Shown: in pieces, positions 16,285 to 25,765 of the stretch
Layout of the letters: each line of letters starts with the position of its first letter
Position numbering within the stretch: position 1 is the stretch's first letter
NCBI RefSeq assembly: GCF_900109945.1
Contig: NZ_FOBX01000004.1
Coordinates: 372,001 to 436,000, forward strand
Reading direction: 5' to 3'
Source: Bradyrhizobium sp. OK095
GTDB taxonomy: Bacteria > Pseudomonadota > Alphaproteobacteria > Rhizobiales > Xanthobacteraceae
DNA: 64,000 nucleotides
Program-made: the position numbers and the translations under genes
The notes under the pieces: generated by a model
Database searches by the model: none
What the model saw: only the letters and a program-made list of their open reading frames with translations
Told to the model about the DNA's origin: nothing

Positions 16285-16467
16285 ATGGACGACCAAGTCA
16301 AAAAGCCCGCCGTGCCACTCAAAACCTGCCCGATCTGCGGCAAGCCGCAGGCGCAGGCCACCCGTCCGTTCTGCTCCTCGCGCTGCCGCGACGTCGATCT
16401 GAACCGCTGGCTGAAAGGCTCCTACGTCATCCCCAGCCGCGACGATGAGGCGGATGGCGAAGAATAA
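16285..16467 (+). CDS. yacG: DNA gyrase inhibitor YacG (zinc-ribbon protein)
   Basis: A 60-residue protein with a four-cysteine zinc knuckle: CPICGKP...[19 protein letters not shown]. This is the YacG signature; the E. coli protein binds GyrB and inhibits supercoiling. Placement right after maf is usual in alphaproteobacteria. An in-frame GTG at 16267 is an alternative start. Confidence 0.92.
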   Translation: MDDQVKKPAVPLKTCPICGKPQAQATRPFCSSRCRDVDLNRWLKGSYVIPSRDDEADGEE

Positions 16468-16652
16468 ATAAGTAATATCAATGCTTTAATTGCGCGGCGA
16501 ACGTGCCGCGCCCCGGCCGCGGCAAGGCCACCCGACCTTGTGCACAGCCGGGCCGCACCCCGCGAAGCCTTCGGCGAAGCGTGGGTGGACAGGCAGCTCT
16601 CCGCCCACTATAAACCGCCCGCTCGATGGGCTTTGGCCCCTCTTTGGAGCAC

Positions 16653-16728
16653 GCCCAGGTAGCTCAGTTGGTAGAGCATGCGACTGAAAATCGCAGTGTC
16701 GGTGGTTCGATTCCGCCCCTGGGCACCA
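16653..16728 (+). tRNA. tRNA-Phe(GAA)
   Basis: A full 76-nt cloverleaf with encoded CCA: acceptor GCCCAGG/CCTGGGC, D-arm GCTC AGTTGGTA GAGC, anticodon stem GCGAC(T) with loop TGAAAAT giving anticodon GAA, T-arm GGTGG TTCGATT CCGCC. It lies 185 bp after yacG. Confidence 0.96.
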
Positions 16729-16750
16729 CTCAACGCCTAATACCGTCCAC

Positions 16751-17647
16751 TCACGGCACGACGGAGGCAATATTTCGCAGGCCGGCGAGCCGCGCGATCG
16801 CCTGAGCGGCCAGCTTCTGCGCAAGCTCCATGCTGTCCTGGTCGGGGGCGCTGTCCGCATCGCTCAGATACATGTTCGACAGTTGTTCGGCGCGGCGCAG
16901 CGCGCGCTGCTTGATCTGTTCGATCTCTCCTGACGCAGGTTCGGTGTCAGCCCTATCGGGGGGCGTCAGGAAATGTGGCGGCAAGCGATAAGGATCCATG
17001 GCCAGCACACGGTCGCGCTGCGCAGGAGTCAATCCTTGCGACCACGCGACGATGTCTCTGTGGAGAAGACTTTCCAGCAGCGCTGCCGATGCGGGCTCGT
17101 TGGTTCCTTCAGCAGACGCAATCTCGTTAGACGCAATTTTCCGCTCGGCCCTCCACGCCAGCCGCCGTTCGCGGCGCAACAGATTTCCGGCGGATAGCGC
17201 ATCGCGCGCGAAACCTTCCGCCGTTTTCCTGATCAGAGCGTCTTCGGCGAGAGCGATGACATAAGTCCAGAACACGAAGGCGCGTTGGCGGTGGTGGGCT
17301 GCCAGCGCCCATGCGGTGTAGGGCGTCGACAATCCGGAATTCCCAAGCTCGGAAATTTCGGCCGCAGGAACGAGATCGACAGGTGCCCAGCGCAGATCGG
17401 CCACATCTGGACGCTTGCCGCATGCGGTGAGACAGGCTGCCGACAAACCGTCGGCACGATCACGTTCGCTTGCGACGAGAACTTCAAAGACGCGACGAAG
17501 CGGACCAAAGCTTACGTCGCTTCGCTCCACGAGCGCGCTATATCGCTGGGCGGCCTTTTGCGCGACGTCGAACGCAATTGCGTAGAGCTCGGCCAAGCTC
17601 CGCACGGGAGCAGGTGGTACTGCGGTCAGAAGCGGCTCACGGTGCAT
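16751..17647 (-). CDS. Degenerate ferritin-like protein divergent from nosR
   Basis: A 298-residue, mainly helical protein. Two segments look like the halves of a ferritin/rubrerythrin four-helix bundle: LAELYAIAFDVAQKAAQRYSALVE with VLVASERDRADGL, then RQRAFVFWTYVIALAEDALIRKTAEGFARDALSAGNLLRRERR. In relatives as I remember them these carry Glu and ExxH iron ligands; here the positions read Gln, Asp and Ala/Gly, so metal binding is probably lost. The frame opens at 17713, but that start lies inside the FixK-like box; the ATG at 17647 is more plausible. Its location back-to-back with nosR may be significant, but a role in N2O reduction is not shown. Confidence 0.5.
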   Translation of the reverse strand: MHREPLLTAVPPAPVRSLAELYAIAFDVAQKAAQRYSALVERSDVSFGPLRRVFEVLVASERDRADGLSAACLTACGKRPDVADLRWAPVDLVPAAEISELGNSGLSTPYTAWALAAHHRQRAFVFWTYVIALAEDALIRKTAEGFARDALSAGNLLRRERRLAWRAERKIASNEIASAEGTNEPASAALLESLLHRDIVAWSQGLTPAQRDRVLAMDPYRLPPHFLTPPDRADTEPASGEIEQIKQRALRRAEQLSNMYLSDADSAPDQDSMELAQKLAAQAIARLAGLRNIASVVP

Positions 17648-17692
17648 GTCGGGTTCCCTTTGACCATTTGGGCCGAACAGAGATCTGCGAGT

Positions 17693-17706
17693 TTGATCTA
17701 GCGCAA
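17693..17706. promoter_or_regulatory. FixK/FNR-type box upstream of nosR
   Basis: TTGATCTAGCGCAA matches the FNR/FixK pattern TTGAT-N4-NNCAA. It lies about 97 bp before the nosR start. In B. diazoefficiens the nos operon is activated under low oxygen by FixK2 acting at such a box, so the same control is expected here. Confidence 0.75.
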
Positions 17707-17763
17707 GTAGCAAGCCTGCTTGGTGCCGTAAGCGACCTCTAGCTGCCTTTCAAGCTCGCGATC

Positions 17764-17781
17764 CAGAACAATGGCGTTCTG
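17764..17781. promoter_or_regulatory. Inverted repeat in nosR leader
   Basis: CAGAAC and GTTCTG form a perfect inverted repeat with a six-base spacer, 22 bp before the nosR start. It could be a second regulator site or a leader hairpin. Function not known. Confidence 0.3.
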
Positions 17782-17802
17782 TTCAATTCTGGAACATGCG
17801 TC

Positions 17803-20142
17803 TTGCGAAAATCCATCAACATCGCTGTCCTTGTTGGAGTTCTGGCCCTGTTCGGCTGGATTGCCATCCTTGGAGAGGCGCGTGCCGCGGGCCGGCTGAA
17901 CGATTATCTTGGCAAGGCCGAGCCGGCCGAACTGGTTGCAGGCGCGAACCGCTTTGGGCCGCCGCAAGGCGATCCTGCGATTGTGGGGGCCTACAAGGAT
18001 GATCAGCTTCTCGGCTTCGTCTACCTGAATTCCGACTTCGCCAATGCCACCGGGTATTCCGGTCGACCGATCCAGATTCTGGTCGGCATCACGCCGAAGG
18101 GCGTGCTGACCGGCCTCAAACTCGTCGAGCACAAGGAGCCCATCGTGCTGGTGGGCATTCCGGTCGCGCGCATTCTGGAAGCGGTCAACAAGCTGATCGG
18201 CACCGACATGGACTCCGTCGCGCGCGGCGCTGTGCCCGCGCCGCAGGTCGATATCGTCAGCGGCGCGACGGTCACCGTGCTGGTGATGGGCGACAGCATT
18301 GTCCGCTCCGCGACCAAGCTCATCAAGAGCGGCCGGCTCGGCGCAGGGGGCAACGCGGTCACGGCCGCGGCGCCGGCGGCGGCGAAGACCATCGATCTCG
18401 AGAAAAGCGAAAGCCGCGATTGGCAAAGCCTGGTTGGGGATGGCTCCGTGAGCCGGCTGAATCTCAGCCTCGCCGACGTGAACAAGGCTTTCGAGAAATC
18501 CGGCAACGCGGCGGCCGCCGCGCGGCCGGAGGAGGGCGATCCAGATGACACATTCATCGACCTCTATGTCGCCGACGTCGCGGTGCCGACCATCGGCCGC
18601 AGCCTGCTCGGCGACGACGGCTTCAAGCGGCTGTCGGATCGGCTCAAGCCGGGGCAACAAGCGCTGATCGTCGCGGGATCGGGCCGGTATTCGTTCAAGG
18701 GCGCTGCTTACGTTCGCGGCGGGATATTCGATCGCATCGAACTGATCCAGGAGACCAACAGCATTCGATTCCGGGACCGCGATCACACGCGGCTCGGGAA
18801 TCTTGCAGCCGAAGGTGCGCCCGACTTTCCAGAGATTGCCCTGTTCACGGTGCCGCCGGACTTCTCGTTCGACCCGACGGAGCCGTCGACACTTCAATTG
18901 CTGGTCCAGCGTGTGGTCGGCACGAGGGAAAAGGCGTGGCTGACGTTCGATCTCGGCTACAGGCTTCCGGACGCCTATATGAAGCGTGCGCCGGTGCCGG
19001 ACCGGGCAGTCGTGTCATCAGCAGCGCCCGCGACGATCGCCAATCCGATTGCCAACACACCGATTGCTCAGACATCGGCGCCATCAGCTCTCGCCGGCAG
19101 CGGCAACTGGGCATGGCCTGCTGCCGAAGACGAACCGCTGTGGATGAAGATATGGCGCGGCAACGTCGTCAAGATCAGCACGACGATCGCTGCGCTCGGT
19201 GCGCTCACTCTGATCTTCTTCTTTCAGAACGCCCTGGTTCGCCGTCCCCGCGTCTACACATGGGTTCGCCGCGGCTATCTGCTGTTCATTCTCGTCTGGC
19301 TCGGCTGGTACGCCAACGCCCAGCTCTCCGTGGTCAATGTCCTGACCTTCGCCAATTCGCTGCTGACCGGCTTCAGCTGGGAATACTTCCTGTCGGCGCC
19401 GCTGATCTTCCTGCTGTGGGCCGCGATCGCTGCTGGACTGCTGTTCTGGGGGCGTGGGCCATTCTGCGGTTGGCTGTGTCCGTTCGGCGCTCTGCAGGAA
19501 TTGCTCAACAACATCGCCCAGGCCGTGAAGATCCCGCAATACAGGCTGCCATGGGGTCTCCATGAAAGGCTGTGGCCGATCAAGTACATCATCTTTCTCG
19601 GCCTGTTCGGCATGTCGCTGTATTCGACCGCCTTTGCGGAACAGCTCGCCGAAGTGGAGCCCTTCAAGACCGCGATCGTCCTGAAGTTTGCGCGCGAATG
19701 GCCGTTCGTGATCTACGCCCTGACGACGTTGTCCGCGGGACTGTTCGTCGAGCGCTTCTTCTGCCGCTACATGTGCCCGCTCGGCGCCGCGCTGGCGATT
19801 CCAGGCCGCATCCGGATGTTCGAATGGCTGCGCCGCTGGCCGGAATGCGGCACACCCTGCCAGCGCTGCGCCAAGGAATGCCCCGTGCAGGCGATTCATC
19901 CGGAAGGTCACATCAACGTCAATGAGTGCATCTACTGCATGCATTGCCAGGAACTGTATTTCGACGATCACCGCTGCCCGCACATGATTCAGGTGCGGCT
20001 GAAGCGTGAGAAGCGCGATGCGCTGTCGTCACCGTCGATGCGCAGTGGTGGCAAAGGACCGAACACCATCATCACTGCGGGCGGCAAGCCCGTCGGTCTG
20101 CCGCCGGTCGTCTCCGCAACCCCATCACCACCTGCGACCTGA
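17803..20142 (+). CDS. nosR: NosR, polyferredoxin/flavoprotein for N2O reduction
   Basis: A 779-residue membrane-bound regulator and electron-transfer protein needed for nosZ expression and N2O reductase activity. It has an N-terminal export helix (residues 5-28), a periplasmic FMN-binding domain with the covalent FMN motif SGAT (about 152-155), several membrane helices from about residue 455 on, two C-x3-CP motifs (CGWLCPFGAL and CRYMCPLGAA) and a C-terminal ferredoxin part with two cysteine groups (CGTPCQRCAKECP and CIYCMHC). Only a TTG at 17803 starts this frame near the export helix; the ATG seven bases upstream is out of frame. First gene of the nos operon. Confidence 0.93.
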   Translation: MRKSINIAVLVGVLALFGWIAILGEARAAGRLNDYLGKAEPAELVAGANRFGPPQGDPAIVGAYKDDQLLGFVYLNSDFANATGYSGRPIQILVGITPKGVLTGLKLVEHKEPIVLVGIPVARILEAVNKLIGTDMDSVARGAVPAPQVDIVSGATVTVLVMGDSIVRSATKLIKSGRLGAGGNAVTAAAPAAAKTIDLEKSESRDWQSLVGDGSVSRLNLSLADVNKAFEKSGNAAAAARPEEGDPDDTFIDLYVADVAVPTIGRSLLGDDGFKRLSDRLKPGQQALIVAGSGRYSFKGAAYVRGGIFDRIELIQETNSIRFRDRDHTRLGNLAAEGAPDFPEIALFTVPPDFSFDPTEPSTLQLLVQRVVGTREKAWLTFDLGYRLPDAYMKRAPVPDRAVVSSAAPATIANPIANTPIAQTSAPSALAGSGNWAWPAAEDEPLWMKIWRGNVVKISTTIAALGALTLIFFFQNALVRRPRVYTWVRRGYLLFILVWLGWYANAQLSVVNVLTFANSLLTGFSWEYFLSAPLIFLLWAAIAAGLLFWGRGPFCGWLCPFGALQELLNNIAQAVKIPQYRLPWGLHERLWPIKYIIFLGLFGMSLYSTAFAEQLAEVEPFKTAIVLKFAREWPFVIYALTTLSAGLFVERFFCRYMCPLGAALAIPGRIRMFEWLRRWPECGTPCQRCAKECPVQAIHPEGHINVNECIYCMHCQELYFDDHRCPHMIQVRLKREKRDALSSPSMRSGGKGPNTIITAGGKPVGLPPVVSATPSPPAT

Positions 20143-20162
20143 AAGCCTAGGAGGCTATTATT

Positions 20163-22109
20163 ATGAGCGACAATGAAAACGGAAAGGGCGTCAGCCGGCG
20201 CACCTTGCTCGGAACCACCGCGGCGGCAGCAGGCGTGGGCCTCGCGGGCGGAGTCGCGCTCGGCACCGACGGGGCCATCACGACTGCCGATGCGCAGACC
20301 AAGACGGCGGCGCCGAAGGCTCCCGCCGCGCGACTTGCGGTTCAGAAAGCCGAAGTGGCGCCGGGCGAGCTGGACGAATACTATACGTTCTTCTCCAGCG
20401 GCCAGTCCGGCGAAATGCGCATCGTCGGGCTTCCGTCGATGCGCGAATTGATGCGCGTTCCCGTGTTCAATCGCTGCAGTGCCACCGGTTGGGGCTTGAC
20501 CAACGAGAGCCTGAAGGTCCTCACCGAGGGGCTGCTTCCCGAGACCCGCGAACTCCTCAAGACGCGCGGCGGCACCTACACCAACGGTGACCTGCACCAT
20601 CCGCATCTTTCCTTCACGGACGGTACCTATGATGGTCGCTACGCCTTCATGAACGACAAGGCCAACACCCGCGTCGCGCGGGTTCGCCTCGACGTCATGA
20701 AATGCGACAAGATCATTCAGCTTCCGAACCAGCACTCGGTGCACGGCCTGCGCGTGCAGAAATATCCGCGCACCGGTTATGTGTTCTGCAATGGTGAGGA
20801 TGGTGTGCCGCTGCCGAACGACGGCAAGATACTCGATGATCCGAAGCAGTATCAGGCGATCTTCTCCGCAGTCGATGGCGACACCATGAAGGTGGCCTGG
20901 CAGGTGATCGTCGACGGCAATCTCGATAACGTCGATGCCGACTATCAGGGCAAGTACGCCTTCGCCACCTGTTACAATTCGGAAGAAGGCGTCACTCTCG
21001 CCGAGATGACCGCCAGCGAGCAGGACTGGGTCGTCATCTTCAATATCAAGCGCATCGAAGAGGCGGTGAAGAAGGGCGACTTCAAGGAAATGAACGGCGT
21101 TCCGGTGATCAACGGCCGCAAGGGCTCACCCTATACGCGTTATGTCCCGGTCTCCAACAACCCGCACGGCATGAATACGGCACCGGATGGCATTCATATC
21201 GTGGCGGCTGGAAAGCTGTCGCCGACCGTCACGGTGATGGACGTCCGCCTGTTTGACCAACTGTTCGACGACAAGATCAAGCCTCGTGATGTCGTGGTCG
21301 CGGAGCCTGAACTGGGGCTCGGGCCGTTGCACACGGCCTATGACGGCAGGGGCAACGCCTACACGACGCTGTTCCTCGACAGCCAGGTCTGCAAATGGAA
21401 CATCGATCTCGCCAAGCGGGCGTTCAAGGGCGAGAAAGTCAATCCGATACTCCAGAAGATCGATGTGCACTATCAGCCCGGTCATAACCACTCCTCGATG
21501 GGACAGACCAAAGAGGCGGACGGAAAGTGGCTGATCTCGCTGAACAAGTTCTCGAAGGACCGCTTCCTCAATGTCGGCCCGCTGAAGCCTGAGAACGATC
21601 AGTTGATCGATATCTCCGGCGACCAGATGAAACTGGTTCATGACGGCCCGAGCTTTGCTGAACCGCATGACGCCACCATCGTTCACCGCTCCAAGATCAA
21701 TCCGATTTCGATCTGGGATCGTGCCGATCCGATGTTCGCGGACGCGGTCAAGCAGGCCAAGGCCGACGGGATCGATCTCGAGGCGGATTCCAAGATCATC
21801 CGGGACGGCAACAAGGTGCGCGTCTACATGACGTCGACCGCGCCGGCGTTCGGTCTCGAGCAATTCCAGGTCAAGCAGGGAGATCAGGTCACCGTCTACG
21901 TCACGAACATCGATGCGGTGGAGGATCTGACCCACGGCTTCGCGATTACGAACTATGGCATCCAGATGGAAGTCGCGCCGATGGCAACCGCTTCGGTTTC
22001 GTTCTCGGCCGATAAAGCCGGCGTGTTCTGGTACTATTGTTCATGGTTCTGTCACGCCATGCACATGGAGATGAAGGGCCGCATGTTCGTCGAACCCAAG
22101 TCGGTTTGA
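20163..22109 (+). CDS. nosZ: Nitrous oxide reductase, clade I (Tat-exported)
   Basis: A 648-residue periplasmic copper enzyme that reduces N2O to N2. It has a twin-arginine signal ([15 protein letters not shown]), which marks clade I NosZ. The seven-bladed propeller carries CuZ histidines, for example DLHHPH (about residues 144-148), HGMNTAPDG and HNHSS. The C-terminal cupredoxin domain has the complete CuA site Cys626-x3-Cys630-x3-His634-x2-Met637 ([12 protein letters not shown]). Length is normal. It starts 20 bp after nosR with RBS AGGAGG. This is the structural gene served by the rest of the operon. Confidence 0.98.
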   Translation: MSDNENGKGVSRRTLLGTTAAAAGVGLAGGVALGTDGAITTADAQTKTAAPKAPAARLAVQKAEVAPGELDEYYTFFSSGQSGEMRIVGLPSMRELMRVPVFNRCSATGWGLTNESLKVLTEGLLPETRELLKTRGGTYTNGDLHHPHLSFTDGTYDGRYAFMNDKANTRVARVRLDVMKCDKIIQLPNQHSVHGLRVQKYPRTGYVFCNGEDGVPLPNDGKILDDPKQYQAIFSAVDGDTMKVAWQVIVDGNLDNVDADYQGKYAFATCYNSEEGVTLAEMTASEQDWVVIFNIKRIEEAVKKGDFKEMNGVPVINGRKGSPYTRYVPVSNNPHGMNTAPDGIHIVAAGKLSPTVTVMDVRLFDQLFDDKIKPRDVVVAEPELGLGPLHTAYDGRGNAYTTLFLDSQVCKWNIDLAKRAFKGEKVNPILQKIDVHYQPGHNHSSMGQTKEADGKWLISLNKFSKDRFLNVGPLKPENDQLIDISGDQMKLVHDGPSFAEPHDATIVHRSKINPISIWDRADPMFADAVKQAKADGIDLEADSKIIRDGNKVRVYMTSTAPAFGLEQFQVKQGDQVTVYVTNIDAVEDLTHGFAITNYGIQMEVAPMATASVSFSADKAGVFWYYCSWFCHAMHMEMKGRMFVEPKSV

Positions 22110-22122
22110 GGCGGGACAGCCT

Positions 22123-23484
22123 GTGATCCGCTTCTCGCACATCATTCCGGCGGCGATGTTCGCCGCCGGAGCCTCGGGCTTCGCCGTTGCGGAGACGCTC
22201 AAGGCCGTGCCGGAACAACCGCTGCAGGCGATGCTGGAGCGAGCGCAGGACGGCGACGTCGTCGAGCTGGCCGCCGGCGAATACAAGGGGGCGATCAGGA
22301 TCGACCGGCGCATTGTATTGAACGGGCGGCCGGGCGCGGTGCTGAACGGCGGCGGTTCCGGCAATGTCGTCACCGTGACGGTGCCGGACGTCACGGTCCG
22401 CGGCTTGACCATCCTGGGATCGGGCCACGATCTTCAAAAGATGGACTCCGGTGTTTTCCTGGAGAAGACCGCGGAGCGGGCGCTGGTCGAGAACAACCGC
22501 TTCGAAGGCAACCTGTTCGGCATTTACGTGCATGGCGCAGCCGGCTCGCGGGTCGAGCGTAACGTGGTCGAAGGCGTTCGCGGAGGGCGTCTCAATGAGG
22601 CCGGCAACGGTGTGTCGCTCTGGAATGCGCCGGAAGTAACTATCGCCGAGAATATCTTTCGCTACGGACGCGACGGCATTTTCACGATTTCCAGCCGCAA
22701 GGATCGCTTCATCAACAACCGCTTCGAGCAGGTGCGGTTCGCGGTGCACTACATGTACACCAACGACAGCGAAGTGAGCGGCAACCTGTCCGTCGGCAAT
22801 CACGTCGGCTACGCCATCATGTATTCGAACCGGCTCGTCATCCGCAACAATATCTCGGACCGCGACCGCGATTACGGACTGCTGTTCAACTACGCCAATT
22901 ATTCCGAGCTCGATGGCAATCTGGTCGCGGGCGGCTCGCTTGACAATATCGCGAGCAGCCGGGACGAGGGGCCGGACGACGAGAAGGGCATGGTGCCGGA
23001 AGCAAGGCCCGCGCAAGGCCTGCGCTCCGGACCGGAGAAATGCGTCTTCATCTACAACACCAATCATAATCGCATCCGCAATAACTGGTTCGAGCATTGC
23101 GGCATCGGGGTTCATTTCACGGCCGGCTCCGAGGGCAACGTGATCACCGGCAATGCCTTTGTCGGCAATCGCAGCCAGGTGAAATATGTCGGCACCCGCG
23201 ACCTCGACTGGTCGAAGGGCGGGCGCGGCAACTACTGGAGCGACAATCCGGCGTTCGATCTCAACGGCGACGGTATCGCCGACACCGCCTACCGGCCCAA
23301 CGATCTGGTTGACCGGGTGTTATGGACCGCGCCTGCGGCGAAGGTTTTGATCAACAGCCCAGCGGTGCAGGTGCTGCGCTGGGCGCAGGCCCAGTTTCCG
23401 GCTCTCTATCCCGGCGGCGTCGTCGATAGCCATCCTCTGATCGCGCCACCGCCGAGACCATCGGCCAGCCGGAGTCTGCGATGA
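22123..23484 (+). CDS. nosD: NosD, periplasmic CuZ maturation protein
   Basis: A 453-residue exported parallel beta-helix protein (CASH domain), with repeated turns such as ALVENNRFEGNLFGIYVHG and VERNVVEGVRGG. NosD works with the NosFY ABC transporter to assemble the CuZ sulfide-copper cluster of NosZ. It starts with GTG 13 bp after nosZ; a signal peptide follows (HIIPAAMFAAGASGFAVA). Its stop overlaps the nosF start (ATGA). Confidence 0.93.
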   Translation: MIRFSHIIPAAMFAAGASGFAVAETLKAVPEQPLQAMLERAQDGDVVELAAGEYKGAIRIDRRIVLNGRPGAVLNGGGSGNVVTVTVPDVTVRGLTILGSGHDLQKMDSGVFLEKTAERALVENNRFEGNLFGIYVHGAAGSRVERNVVEGVRGGRLNEAGNGVSLWNAPEVTIAENIFRYGRDGIFTISSRKDRFINNRFEQVRFAVHYMYTNDSEVSGNLSVGNHVGYAIMYSNRLVIRNNISDRDRDYGLLFNYANYSELDGNLVAGGSLDNIASSRDEGPDDEKGMVPEARPAQGLRSGPEKCVFIYNTNHNRIRNNWFEHCGIGVHFTAGSEGNVITGNAFVGNRSQVKYVGTRDLDWSKGGRGNYWSDNPAFDLNGDGIADTAYRPNDLVDRVLWTAPAAKVLINSPAVQVLRWAQAQFPALYPGGVVDSHPLIAPPPRPSASRSLR

Positions 23485-24389
23485 CCGTTACCGTGTCGGT
23501 GAATGGCGTGGAGAAAAGCTACGGCGCGGTAAAGGCGCTGCGGCATGTCTCGTTCGATCTCGGTCCGGGACGGCTCAGTGCGCTGGTCGGCCACAACGGC
23601 GCCGGCAAGACCACGCTGATCAAATTGATGCTGGGATTAATTCGGGCCGACAGCGGTGCGGTCCGCGTGCTGAACGAGGATCCGGCGGCTGGTGAATTCT
23701 CGGCACGCCGGCAACTTGGATATCTGCCCGAGAATGTTGCATTCAACGCCGCCCTAACCGGACGCGAAACGCTGGCATTTTATGCGCGGCTGAAGCAGAT
23801 CAAGCCCGCTTCGGCATGGGCGCTGCTCGACCGTGTCGGGCTGATGGATGCCGCCGATCGCAGGGTCGGAACCTATTCCAAGGGCATGCGGCAACGTCTG
23901 GGGCTGGCTCAAGCCCTGCTCGGACGACCGCGGGTGTTGTTGCTCGACGAGCCGACGACAGGGCTGGACCCGGCGCTGCGGCAAACCTTCTATGAAATCC
24001 TGAACGAACTGCGCGACGACGGCGCGACCGTCTTGATCTCTTCGCACGCGCTCAACGAACTCGAGGATCGCGCCGAGCGCGTTCTCATCATGAACCAGGG
24101 CGTGCTGGTGGCGCAGGGGACATTGGCGGAACTGCGCTCGATCTCGCGGCTCCCGATCCGGGTTTCGCTCGATCTCGCGTCCGGTGCGAGCGGGGTACCG
24201 GCTTGGATCAACGGTGAGTCATTCGCGACGCCGCACGGCCGCGTCCTGCTGGTGCAGGATGAGGCGCAGAAGATGGAATTGTTGCGTGTTGCGGCCAGCG
24301 ATCCCATGGTCAGGAACATCGAGATCGCGGCCCCCACCCTCGACGATCTCTACGCGCATTTTCTTCGTTCACGGGAGCAGGCGGCGTGA
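23481..24389 (+). CDS. nosF: NosF, ABC transporter ATP-binding subunit
   Basis: A 302-residue cytoplasmic ATPase: Walker A GHNGAGKT (about residues 34-41), Q-loop LGYLPENVAF, signature YSKGMRQRLGLAQALL, Walker B VLLLDEPTTGLDP and switch SSHALNE. It pairs with NosY to drive CuZ assembly, probably by exporting a sulfur compound. Overlapping ATGA junctions with both nosD and nosY point to tight translational coupling. Confidence 0.95.
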   Translation: MTVTVSVNGVEKSYGAVKALRHVSFDLGPGRLSALVGHNGAGKTTLIKLMLGLIRADSGAVRVLNEDPAAGEFSARRQLGYLPENVAFNAALTGRETLAFYARLKQIKPASAWALLDRVGLMDAADRRVGTYSKGMRQRLGLAQALLGRPRVLLLDEPTTGLDPALRQTFYEILNELRDDGATVLISSHALNELEDRAERVLIMNQGVLVAQGTLAELRSISRLPIRVSLDLASGASGVPAWINGESFATPHGRVLLVQDEAQKMELLRVAASDPMVRNIEIAAPTLDDLYAHFLRSREQAA

Positions 24390-25213
24390 AAAACATCGTC
24401 ATCATCGCCGGCAAGGAAATCAAGGAAGGGTTGCGAAACCGCTGGGTTCTGGCAACCACACTGCTGCTGGCCGCGCTCGCGCTGTCGCTGACCTTCCTCG
24501 GCAGCGCGCCGACCGGTAATGTCGGCGCCGGCGCGCTCGACGTCGTGGTCGTCAGCCTGTCGAGCCTCACCATCTTTCTGCTGCCGCTGATCGCGCTGCT
24601 GATCTCCCATGACGCCGTGGTCGGCGAGATGGAGCGCGGCACCATGATCCTGCTGCTTAGCTACCCCGTGGGCCGCCATCAGGTCATTCTCGGAAAATTC
24701 TGCGGGCATGTCCTGATTCTCGCCTTCGCCACCGTCATCGGTTACGGCGCGGCGGCGGTGGCGCTTGTCGTCACCGGCGCCTCGGTGCTGGCGGCAAGCT
24801 GGTATGCTTTTGCGTCGATGCTCGGGACCTCGATCCTGCTCGGCGCGGTCTTTGTCGCGATCGGATATCTGATCAGCAGCCTGGTTCGCGATCGCGGCAC
24901 CGCCGCAGGCGTTTCGGTGGGCATTTGGCTGTTGATGGTGCTGGTCTTCGACATGGCGCTGCTCGGCATCCTGGTGGTCGATCAGGGGCGCATCATCTCG
25001 GCGCCCGTCCTCGAAGGATTGCTGTTTCTCAACCCCGCCGATCTCTACCGGCTGGCCAATTTGACCGGGTTCAACGTCAGCCAGTTCTCCGGCATGGCAG
25101 GGCTCGCGGGGACCGCGACCACGGGGATCGGCACGCTGCTGCTGGGCTTGCTGTTATGGATCGCCGCGCCGCTTGGACTGGCGACAATGGTTTTTGCGCG
25201 GAGGGCCTTATGA
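24386..25213 (+). CDS. nosY: NosY, ABC transporter permease
   Basis: A 275-residue inner-membrane permease with about six hydrophobic helices; the cytoplasmic start NIVIIAGKEIKEGLRNRWVL and the LLISHDAVVGEMERGTMILLLSYP segment are typical of NosY. It forms the membrane channel of the NosFY complex. Start overlaps nosF and stop overlaps nosL (ATGA). Confidence 0.94.
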   Translation: MKNIVIIAGKEIKEGLRNRWVLATTLLLAALALSLTFLGSAPTGNVGAGALDVVVVSLSSLTIFLLPLIALLISHDAVVGEMERGTMILLLSYPVGRHQVILGKFCGHVLILAFATVIGYGAAAVALVVTGASVLAASWYAFASMLGTSILLGAVFVAIGYLISSLVRDRGTAAGVSVGIWLLMVLVFDMALLGILVVDQGRIISAPVLEGLLFLNPADLYRLANLTGFNVSQFSGMAGLAGTATTGIGTLLLGLLLWIAAPLGLATMVFARRAL

Positions 25214-25752
25214 CGCGGCGGATTGCCTTTACCTTTTTGACCGCGATTCTGCTCGCGGGCTGCAATCAGGACGCGGCTAACTCGGTGGTTCCGCCCCCCG
25301 TCGCCCTCACGAGCGACGCGATGGGCGTGTTCTGTGGCATGAACCTGACGGAGCACCCGGGGCCGAAAGGTCAGATCATCACGGCGAGCCGGATCGACCC
25401 GTTCTGGTTCACGTCGGTGCGTGATACCGTGGCGTTTACGTTGATGCCCGACCAGCCCCGTGACATCCGGGCGATCTACGTATCGGATATGGCGCGGGCG
25501 ACGAGTTGGGAAGATCCTGGTACGACGAACTGGATCGACGCGCGTAAGGCGTTCTTTGTAATCGAAAGCCGCAGGCAGGGTGGCATGGGCGCGGCCGAGG
25601 CTGTGCCCTTTGGAAATCGCGAGGCGGCCGACGCGTTCGCTAAAGCGAATGGCGGCAAGGTCGTGACGTTCGCGCAGATTCCCGACGCTTATGTGCTCGG
25701 CGGTGACACCGCCGCCGATCAGACAGGACGTTCCGATGCGCGTCTCAACTGA
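25210..25752 (+). CDS. nosL: NosL, copper-delivery lipoprotein
   Basis: A 180-residue lipoprotein: the lipobox LLAGC places the lipidated cysteine at residue 18. The conserved copper motif is VFCGMNL (CGM), used with a distal methionine to bind Cu(I) and pass it to NosZ. The ATG at 25210 overlaps the nosY stop; a much longer open frame on this strand begins inside nosY and is not used. Confidence 0.93.
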   Translation: MTRRIAFTFLTAILLAGCNQDAANSVVPPPVALTSDAMGVFCGMNLTEHPGPKGQIITASRIDPFWFTSVRDTVAFTLMPDQPRDIRAIYVSDMARATSWEDPGTTNWIDARKAFFVIESRRQGGMGAAEAVPFGNREAADAFAKANGGKVVTFAQIPDAYVLGGDTAADQTGRSDARLN

Positions 25753-25765
25753 CGAGGAGCGATCG

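Noticed and set aside
16751..17713. Longer start at 17713 for the ferritin-like gene
   Set aside because: It would cover the FixK-like box and the nosR promoter; the ATG at 17647 avoids this.
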